A stretch of DNA of 64,000 nt from Marinifilum_A sediminis (GTDB taxonomy: Bacteria; Bacteroidota; Bacteroidia; Bacteroidales; Marinifilaceae), in NCBI GenBank assembly GCA_947496465.1, contig CANMCX010000003.1, positions 248,001-312,000 of the forward strand, in the 5' to 3' direction. Below are positions 59,002 to 64,000 of the stretch, in pieces. Both the position numbers and the translations under genes were made by a program. Numbering within the stretch: position 1 is the first letter of the stretch; each line of letters opens with the position of its first letter. The notes under the pieces are model-generated. The model did not search any database and was not told the DNA's origin. It was given only the letters and a program-made list of their open reading frames with translations.

Positions 59002-60702
59002 ATGAAACAATTAATCGAATGTGTTCCTAATTTTTCTGAAGGGAACGACATGAATATCATTAAGCAGATTACAAATGAAATTGAATCTGTAGAAGGTGTA
59101 AGCCTTGTTGATGTTGATCCGGGAAAAGCGACTAACCGTACGGTTGTAACTATGGTAGGTACTCCTGATGAGGTTTGCGAAGCAGCTTTCCGTGCTGTTA
59201 AAAAAGCAGCTGAACTAATCGATATGAGCAAGCACTCTGGTGCTCACCCTCGTTTTGGTGCTACCGATGTTTGTCCGTTGGTTCCTGTTGCGAACATTAC
59301 AATGGAAGAAACTGTTGTGTATGCTCACAAATTGGCTCAGCGTATTGGTGAAGAAGCTGGCGTACCAGTATACTGTTACGAAAATGCAGCACGTATCGAA
59401 GAACGTAAGAACTTAGCTGTTTGTCGTGCCGGTGAGTACGAAGCAGTAAAAGATCGTATTGGAACTGAGCGTTGGAAGCCGGATTTCGGACCAGCTGAGT
59501 TTACTGATGCTGTTGCTAAATCGGGTGTTACAGCAGTAAGTGCACGTAATTTCTTGGTTGCTTATAACTTCAACTTGAATACAACTTCAACTCGTCGTGC
59601 CAATGCTATTGCATTCGATGTTCGTGAGAGAGGTCGTACTATGCGTGAAGGAAATCCTATCACTGGAAAGATTGTAAAAGATGAGAATGGTAAACCGGTA
59701 ATGACTCCGGGTACTTTGAAAGCTACTAAAGCAATTGGTTGGTTTATCGAGGAGTTTGGCGTTGCTCAGATTTCTATGAACATGACTGATATCTCTATCA
59801 CTTCTATTCACCAGGCATTCGATGAGGTTTGTGCTAAGGCTCAAGCTCGTGGTATTCGAGTAACTGGATCTGAGTTGGTAGGTGTTGTGCCTTTGAAAGC
59901 GATGTTGGATGCAGGTAAGCACTACCTACGCATGCAAGGTCGTTCTACTGGTATCGCCGATCGCGAGATCATTAAAATTGCCGTTAAATCTTTAGGATTA
60001 GATGAGCTTTATCCATTCGATGCTGACAAGAAGATCATTGAGTATATTTTGGAGAATGAAGCGAAGAAAGATGCCAAGAAATTGGTTGATATGAGCTTAA
60101 CTGCTTTTGTTGAAGAAACTGCTTCTGAATCTATGGCTCCGGGTGGAGGATCTATCTCTGCTTATATGGGTGCAATGGGTGCTGCTCTTGGTTCAATGGT
60201 TGCTAACCTTTCGGCTCACAAGCCAGGTTGGGACGATCGTTGGGAAGAGTTCTCTGATTGGGCTGAAAAAGGAAAAGAGTATCACTCTAAACTAAATTGG
60301 TTGGTTGATGAGGATACCAATGCCTTCAACAAGATTATGGATGCTGTTCGTATGCCAAAGAAAACGGAGGAGGAGAAAGCTGCTCGTGCCGAGGCTATGG
60401 AAGAAGCAACTAAATTTGCTACTATGGTTCCTTTCCAAACTATGGAGCTTTGCTTAGGTTCTATGGATGTTGCTAAGGCAATGGCTGAGATCGGAAACCC
60501 TAACTCGGTGACTGATGCTGGTGTAGGTGCATTAGCTGCACGTTCGGGTGTTATTGGTGCTTTCATGAATGTGAAGATCAATGCAGTTGACCTTACCGAT
60601 AAGGCTTGGGCTGCAGATATCATCGCTAAAGGACAAGCTATTGTTGACAAGGCTGTTGCTTTGGAGAACGAAATCGTTGAAATGGTAAATGCTAAGATCT
60701 AA
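59002..60702 (+). CDS. ftcD: Bifunctional glutamate formimidoyltransferase / formimidoyl-THF cyclodeaminase
   Basis: 566 residues. The N-terminal transferase domain (1-~330) begins KQLIECVPNFSEGNDMNIIKQI and has the SGAHPRFGATDVCP block with its catalytic His. From about 350 the cyclodeaminase domain follows (SLTAFVEETASESMAPGGGSISAYMGAMGAALGSMVANLSAHK; ARSGVIGAFMNVKINAVDL). The protein moves the formimino group from formiminoglutamate to tetrahydrofolate, then releases ammonia to yield 5,10-methenyl-THF. Domain order and length match the mammalian fusion enzyme FTCD. It lies 157 bases after hutI, with a repeat between. Confidence 0.95.
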   Translation: MKQLIECVPNFSEGNDMNIIKQITNEIESVEGVSLVDVDPGKATNRTVVTMVGTPDEVCEAAFRAVKKAAELIDMSKHSGAHPRFGATDVCPLVPVANITMEETVVYAHKLAQRIGEEAGVPVYCYENAARIEERKNLAVCRAGEYEAVKDRIGTERWKPDFGPAEFTDAVAKSGVTAVSARNFLVAYNFNLNTTSTRRANAIAFDVRERGRTMREGNPITGKIVKDENGKPVMTPGTLKATKAIGWFIEEFGVAQISMNMTDISITSIHQAFDEVCAKAQARGIRVTGSELVGVVPLKAMLDAGKHYLRMQGRSTGIADREIIKIAVKSLGLDELYPFDADKKIIEYILENEAKKDAKKLVDMSLTAFVEETASESMAPGGGSISAYMGAMGAALGSMVANLSAHKPGWDDRWEEFSDWAEKGKEYHSKLNWLVDEDTNAFNKIMDAVRMPKKTEEEKAARAEAMEEATKFATMVPFQTMELCLGSMDVAKAMAEIGNPNSVTDAGVGALAARSGVIGAFMNVKINAVDLTDKAWAADIIAKGQAIVDKAVALENEIVEMVNAKI

Positions 60703-60857
60703 ACCATTTAAATTTCTTTGTGAGTGATTAACGAAACAGAGAGATATTAAATGGATATGCCGACTTAGAAGCAAAGATGTTTTAGGAGTACGCGAACTAA
60801 AACATCATTTGATTCTTAATCGGTATAATTAGCTGTACCACGATAATCATATTTATT

Positions 60858-60896
60858 AAACCTGTCAGGATTCTAAATCCTGACAGGTTTTTTTAT
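60858..60896 (+). terminator. Terminator after ftcD (CCTGTCAGG type)
   Basis: Thirteen-bp stem AAACCTGTCAGGA (60858-60870) with TCCTGACAGGTTT (60878-60890), followed by T7. The same arms are used at 62949-62981. Confidence 0.92.
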
Positions 60897-60966
60897 GCAG
60901 TCATGCTCCGATTCTAAGCAAGCTGTAAATGTCGGGGTATGACTAATTGCAATTGCTTTTTATTGA

Positions 60967-60981
60967 TCCCGAGAATCGGGA
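60967..60981. repeat. TCCCGA/TCGGGA palindrome in the ftcD-orphan gap
   Basis: TCCCGA-GAA-TCGGGA, a perfect short inverted repeat. The 380-base gap 60703-61082 holds only this and the terminator at 60858; no gene was seen. Confidence 0.5.
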
Positions 60982-61082
60982 ACAAAAAGTGAAACTCTCA
61001 AACTGTCACCTTTTCATTAAGTTCTATTGAACTTTATATGTTTTTCATAACTTTATAAAAAATAAATAAAGCTTCTGCTATA

Positions 61083-61730
61083 ATGAATAAAATAGTTAAA
61101 ATAATAGTCTCAGGGGCTATAGCTTTGGTAATATCATGTGTTGCATTTTTTGTATATGAGTCTTTAAGATATTCTCACTCTAGAAGTTGGGAAAAATGGA
61201 AGGAATATACGTGGCTTATAAAGGACTCTGAAAAACATGTTGATATTGGTCATAGTAATGTAAGGGAAAGAGCGATTCATACTTTATTTTGGTATGATAA
61301 TCACACTAGATTCGTAATCTGGGAGTTTAAGGATTTGGGTAAAATAGATCTAGATAATATCTTCTTTGACGAAAAATTTACTTTAGATGAAGTTGATATT
61401 AGGTCTGGAGAAGTATTTAATCCTAACGCAAAAAATAGAGTAAGGGTTAAATATGGATATTCTTTTAATAATGCTTTTAGTATACATTTAGATAAACAAT
61501 CAGAAATACGCAAAAGATTTGAAGGAGCTAATTATAAAGGTTTTTCTGCCGATATAAGTAAAATGTCCTTTAGTAATGAATATAGAGAACATCAAATTCT
61601 TTTTGATTATCAAGAAAAAATTCCTTCTGTTGTTGTTCTATATAAGGCTCGAGGGAGTTTTTACGTGATTATTATCGATTCCAAGCATCCTATTCACTGG
61701 ACTGCTATTAATTATTTGAATTTGGAATAA
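61083..61730 (+). CDS. Hypothetical membrane-anchored protein
   Basis: 215 residues that I do not recognise. An N-terminal hydrophobic segment (IVKIIVSGAIALVISCVAFFVYESL) is followed by a hydrophilic domain with alternating strands (TRFVIWEFKDLGKIDLDNIFFDEKFTLDEVDIRSGE; VVVLYKARGSFYVIIIDS). A Cys sits in the hydrophobic part but without a lipobox. Codon use is more A+T-rich than in the neighbouring housekeeping genes (ATA, AGA, TTA common), consistent with an accessory gene. No operon partner: 380 bases upstream and 442 bases downstream are gene-free. Confidence 0.7.
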   Translation: MNKIVKIIVSGAIALVISCVAFFVYESLRYSHSRSWEKWKEYTWLIKDSEKHVDIGHSNVRERAIHTLFWYDNHTRFVIWEFKDLGKIDLDNIFFDEKFTLDEVDIRSGEVFNPNAKNRVRVKYGYSFNNAFSIHLDKQSEIRKRFEGANYKGFSADISKMSFSNEYREHQILFDYQEKIPSVVVLYKARGSFYVIIIDSKHPIHWTAINYLNLE

Positions 61731-61860
61731 GTAGTTCCCGTCAACTATTGCAATGAGCAGTGAGTAATCATTACGCAATTAAAAAATGGATAGTAGAACC
61801 AAGCCATCTTTGAGATTCCTCCCTTCCTTTAGCAAAAACTAATTATTCGTTGTGAAAACA

Positions 61861-62010
61861 TGTTTCTCGCGAGAAACACACTTTCACGAAGCTGTGAAAG
61901 CTTCCTGCCGATGGTAGAAGAAAAATTTTGATTGGTGAAAGTATGCTGCCACCGGAGCGAACTTTTCACAAGTTGGTGAATTTGTAGTGCCAGGTAGAGT
62001 AGATATTCAC
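61861..62010. repeat. Cluster of palindromes and three related GTGAA hairpin units
   Basis: The 442-base gap between the orphan and DUF6261 genes contains a perfect 18-base palindrome TGTTTCTCGCGAGAAACA (61861-61878). It is followed by CTTTCAC/GTGAAAG (61881-61900), GTGAAAGT/ACTTTTCAC (61935-61969, one bulge) and GTGAAT/ATTCAC (61976-62010). The last three units each carry a TGCC about 12 bases after GTGAA, so they look like diverged copies of one element. No coding frame. Confidence 0.6.
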
Positions 62011-62172
62011 CAGATGTGGAGGCTATTTATATCACATTGTTTGTTCTTTTATTTATTGTATTTGTTTGCTTTCTTCTGATATTGATGCAATTAAAAATAA
62101 TGAAATTATTTTTCAGTTATCGTAATAATTGCTAAATTCAAATAACTATTATTTAAATTAAAATTTATACTT

Positions 62173-62904
62173 ATGTTTGAATCAGTTCATTTAGCAAACT
62201 TACGTCACAACGAATACATTCAGTTTATTCGTAATTTTTTAGAGATTTTAAGCGATTATGATCTTGAAACTTTAAAAATTAAAACACAATCGGATAGTCT
62301 CTCAGCTTTGATTGAGAATATGATTGCCTTGTATATGCCTGATAGGGGTAGTGCATTAACAAAGCTTCTGCAAGAAGACGATGAAAGAAGAGATAAGGCT
62401 ATTAATGGGATACAATCTGCGATATTTGCATATACATATCATTACGATGTGGAAGTAAAAGGTGCAGCTAATGTTTTATTACCTTCGATGAAAAAGTATG
62501 GTACTGGTATAGCCAAACAAAATTATCAGGCTGAAACTGCAATTATCGATTCTATTGTTGAAGAATGGAAACGAGAAGCGGTTTATGTTGATGCTTTGAG
62601 TAAGTTAAGTTTGACTGATTGGTTGAATGAACTGGAAACATCAAACACCAAATTCAATACAGACTATTTGGAGCGTGTGAAAGAAAATGCTGAAGCTCCA
62701 GAAGTGAAGATTGTGGATTTAAGAAAGCAAATTAATGAAGCTTATCATGTGCTTATAGATAGAATTGCAGCTTTTGATACTATTGGCGAAGGGGTGGAGT
62801 ACGCTAACATTATTAAATTAACCAATAGTTTAATTGAAAAGTACAATGCTGTGCTTGCCGCCAGAAACCATAAAGAAGAGGAAGAAATTATAACAGAAGA
62901 ATAG
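62173..62904 (+). CDS. DUF6261 family protein
   Basis: 243 residues, almost fully helical. The start MFESVHLANLRHNEYIQFIRNFLEIL and later blocks RRDKAINGIQSAIFAYTYHYDVEVKGAANVLLPSMKKYG and EGVEYANIIKLTNSLIEKYNAVLAARN match what I remember as DUF6261, a family largely confined to Bacteroidota and of unknown function. There is no signal peptide, so it is probably cytoplasmic. It is a single-gene unit ended by the CCTGTCAGG-type terminator. Confidence 0.75.
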   Translation: MFESVHLANLRHNEYIQFIRNFLEILSDYDLETLKIKTQSDSLSALIENMIALYMPDRGSALTKLLQEDDERRDKAINGIQSAIFAYTYHYDVEVKGAANVLLPSMKKYGTGIAKQNYQAETAIIDSIVEEWKREAVYVDALSKLSLTDWLNELETSNTKFNTDYLERVKENAEAPEVKIVDLRKQINEAYHVLIDRIAAFDTIGEGVEYANIIKLTNSLIEKYNAVLAARNHKEEEEIITEE

Positions 62905-62948
62905 TAATTAGTTCAATTATAAAACGACTTTATTATAAAATTTAGGAT

Positions 62949-62985
62949 AAACCTGTCAGGATCTTAATACCTGACAGGTTTTTAT
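62949..62985. terminator. Terminator between DUF6261 and yitT genes (CCTGTCAGG type)
   Basis: Twelve-bp stem AAACCTGTCAGG (62949-62960) with CCTGACAGGTTT (62970-62981), then T-rich sequence. Same arms as at 60858-60890; convergent genes, probably bidirectional. Confidence 0.9.
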
Positions 62986-62986
62986 T

Positions 62987-63874
62987 TTACTGTATCGGCT
63001 TAAAGCCATTCCCATACACATCATTGGTGTCGAGTGTCGCAATGAACGCCTCGGGATCTATTCCTTTTACAAATGTTTCTAGCTGACCCAGTTCTTTTCT
63101 GTTTAAGGCTGTAAAGATGATTTTCTTCTGATCTTTGTGGAATAAACCTTCTCCTTTTAGGTAGGTTCCGCCTCTGTCCATATCTAATATTCGATTTCTT
63201 ATTTCGTCGTGCTTATCGGAGATAATTAAGGCAGCCTTCTTGGCATCCATACCCATTAAAACGGCATCAACGGTTTTGGAGATACATAAAATAGCAATGA
63301 TGCAATAGGGAGCCAGATCAATATCTTGAAAAACGAGGATAGATGTTAGAACAATAAATCCATCAATTACAATAAACATTTGTCCTAATGAAACACGGAA
63401 CCATTTTGAAAAAATACGGGCTATGATATCCGTTCCTCCTGTTGTGGCTCCTGCTGTCACAACCAATCCGATACCTAAACCTATTATAGCTCCTCCAAAC
63501 ATCGAGGATACCAGCAAATCTTTTGTGATGATTGGATTTCCGTATAGATAGGTTATTCCGTCGATAAAGACAGATCCCAGCACCATAGCTAGTATGGTTT
63601 TTATGCCAAACTTACCACCCAGAATTTTAATGCCCCAGGCAAGCAAAGGAATGTTAATGCAAAGAGCTATGGTTCCTACAGGGAAATCAATCAGTTGATT
63701 TAAGATGATACTAAAACCAAATACGCCACCGGGAACCAATTTGTGTGGCATAATGAAAAAATTGTAGCCAAGAGCTACTAAAAGGGATCCGAAAACAATT
63801 AAAGAGTAGTTACGAAACCATAAGGATGAGAATAATTTCTCCTGTGGAAATGACTTCTTTTTATATTGAGGCAT
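62987..63874 (-). CDS. YitT family membrane protein (DUF161/DUF2179)
   Basis: 295 residues from ATG 63874 (another ATG two codons earlier). About six transmembrane segments, beginning YSLIVFGSLLVALGYNFFIMPHKLVPGGVFGFSIILNQLIDFPVG and including GLVVTAGATTGGTDIIARIFSKW, are typical of the YitT core. The C-terminal cytoplasmic DUF2179 domain is DKHDEIRNRILDMDRGGTYLKGEGLF...ALNRKELGQLETFVKGIDPEAFIAT. The family is widespread in Firmicutes and Bacteroidota; transport function is presumed but not shown. The final 120 bases of the window upstream of it show nothing I can name. Confidence 0.9.
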   Translation of the reverse strand: MPQYKKKSFPQEKLFSSLWFRNYSLIVFGSLLVALGYNFFIMPHKLVPGGVFGFSIILNQLIDFPVGTIALCINIPLLAWGIKILGGKFGIKTILAMVLGSVFIDGITYLYGNPIITKDLLVSSMFGGAIIGLGIGLVVTAGATTGGTDIIARIFSKWFRVSLGQMFIVIDGFIVLTSILVFQDIDLAPYCIIAILCISKTVDAVLMGMDAKKAALIISDKHDEIRNRILDMDRGGTYLKGEGLFHKDQKKIIFTALNRKELGQLETFVKGIDPEAFIATLDTNDVYGNGFKPIQ

Positions 63875-64000
63875 GATCATACGATTTTATAACCAAAGGA
63901 TTTTTCTTCGGCAGAATTAAAAATGTGCGCATACAATTAGCTACGACACTAATGATGTCGGAACTTTTAAATGCAATAAATAAATGTAAGATTAGAGCTA

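Noticed and set aside
61861..61878. Attachment site or origin at TGTTTCTCGCGAGAAACA
   Set aside because: There is no integrase, replication gene or DnaA-box cluster nearby; only the palindrome can be supported.

Overview
The window reads as chromosome of an anaerobic, probably marine member of the Bacteroidota (order Bacteroidales). The reasons are two SusC/SusD pairs, an S46 dipeptidyl peptidase, DUF4270/DUF4907/Kelch lipoproteins, a 'reg_prop' periplasmic-propeller histidine kinase, A+T-rich spacers, weak Shine-Dalgarno sites and several matches to the Bacteroidota promoter form TTTG-N18-20-TANNTTTG. Labilibaculum/Marinifilum-like relatives would fit, but that is a guess. No rRNA, tRNA, CRISPR, prophage or transposase was seen.

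Layout. 1-4.0 kb: tail of a membrane protein, maf, an Asp/Glu-type S46 peptidase (DPP11-like) and a universal stress protein. 4.3-12.7 kb: a ten-gene forward operon with a putative sensory [FeFe] hydrogenase, two DRTGG proteins, two HATPase proteins, a PHP protein and a small thioredoxin-like protein, followed by hydB-hydA-hydC of a trimeric NAD-linked (bifurcating type) hydrogenase. 12.7-18 kb: a LytTR regulator with a degenerate receiver, DUF4907, a Kelch lipoprotein, DUF4270 and an outer-membrane barrel. 18-25.3 kb: the maturases hydG (+) and hydE (-) on either side of a giant sensor kinase and a degenerate ~42-bp tandem repeat; hydF is not in the window. 25.5-33.8 kb: ADP-forming acyl-CoA synthetase, flavodoxin, aminotransferase and a four-subunit 2-oxoacid:ferredoxin oxidoreductase. 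33.9-44.9 kb: an active/inactive M16 peptidase pair, a candidate small RNA, yicC, gmk, nadD, MATE, ABC-F, nth and a ZIP transporter. 45-57.3 kb: a small ferredoxin, then a tandemly duplicated block (long leader, susC, susD, terminator, 3' end of a YfcC-type transporter gene). 57.5-60.7 kb: histidine-degradation genes hutI and ftcD. 60.7-64 kb: an orphan, a DUF6261 protein and a YitT-family protein.

How the genes fit together. Aminotransferase, 2-oxoacid:ferredoxin oxidoreductase, ADP-forming acyl-CoA synthetase, flavodoxin/ferredoxins and HydABC can be joined into one amino-acid fermentation route: 2-oxoacids yield reduced ferredoxin and acyl-CoA, acyl-CoA yields ATP, and ferredoxin plus NADH yield H2. 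Extracellular peptidases, SusCD, the YfcC-type carrier and hut genes would feed it. This is inference from gene content.

The most unusual signals are: (i) two paralogous ~350-nt susC leaders in which three hairpins keep pairing while stem sequences differ and one loop keeps TTGTCGGCA; (ii) the tandem duplication that left a truncated, still well-conserved yfcC tail; (iii) a free-standing promoter/structured RNA/terminator unit at 37.55-37.72 kb; (iv) the putative H2-sensing cassette; (v) the 42-bp degenerate repeats.
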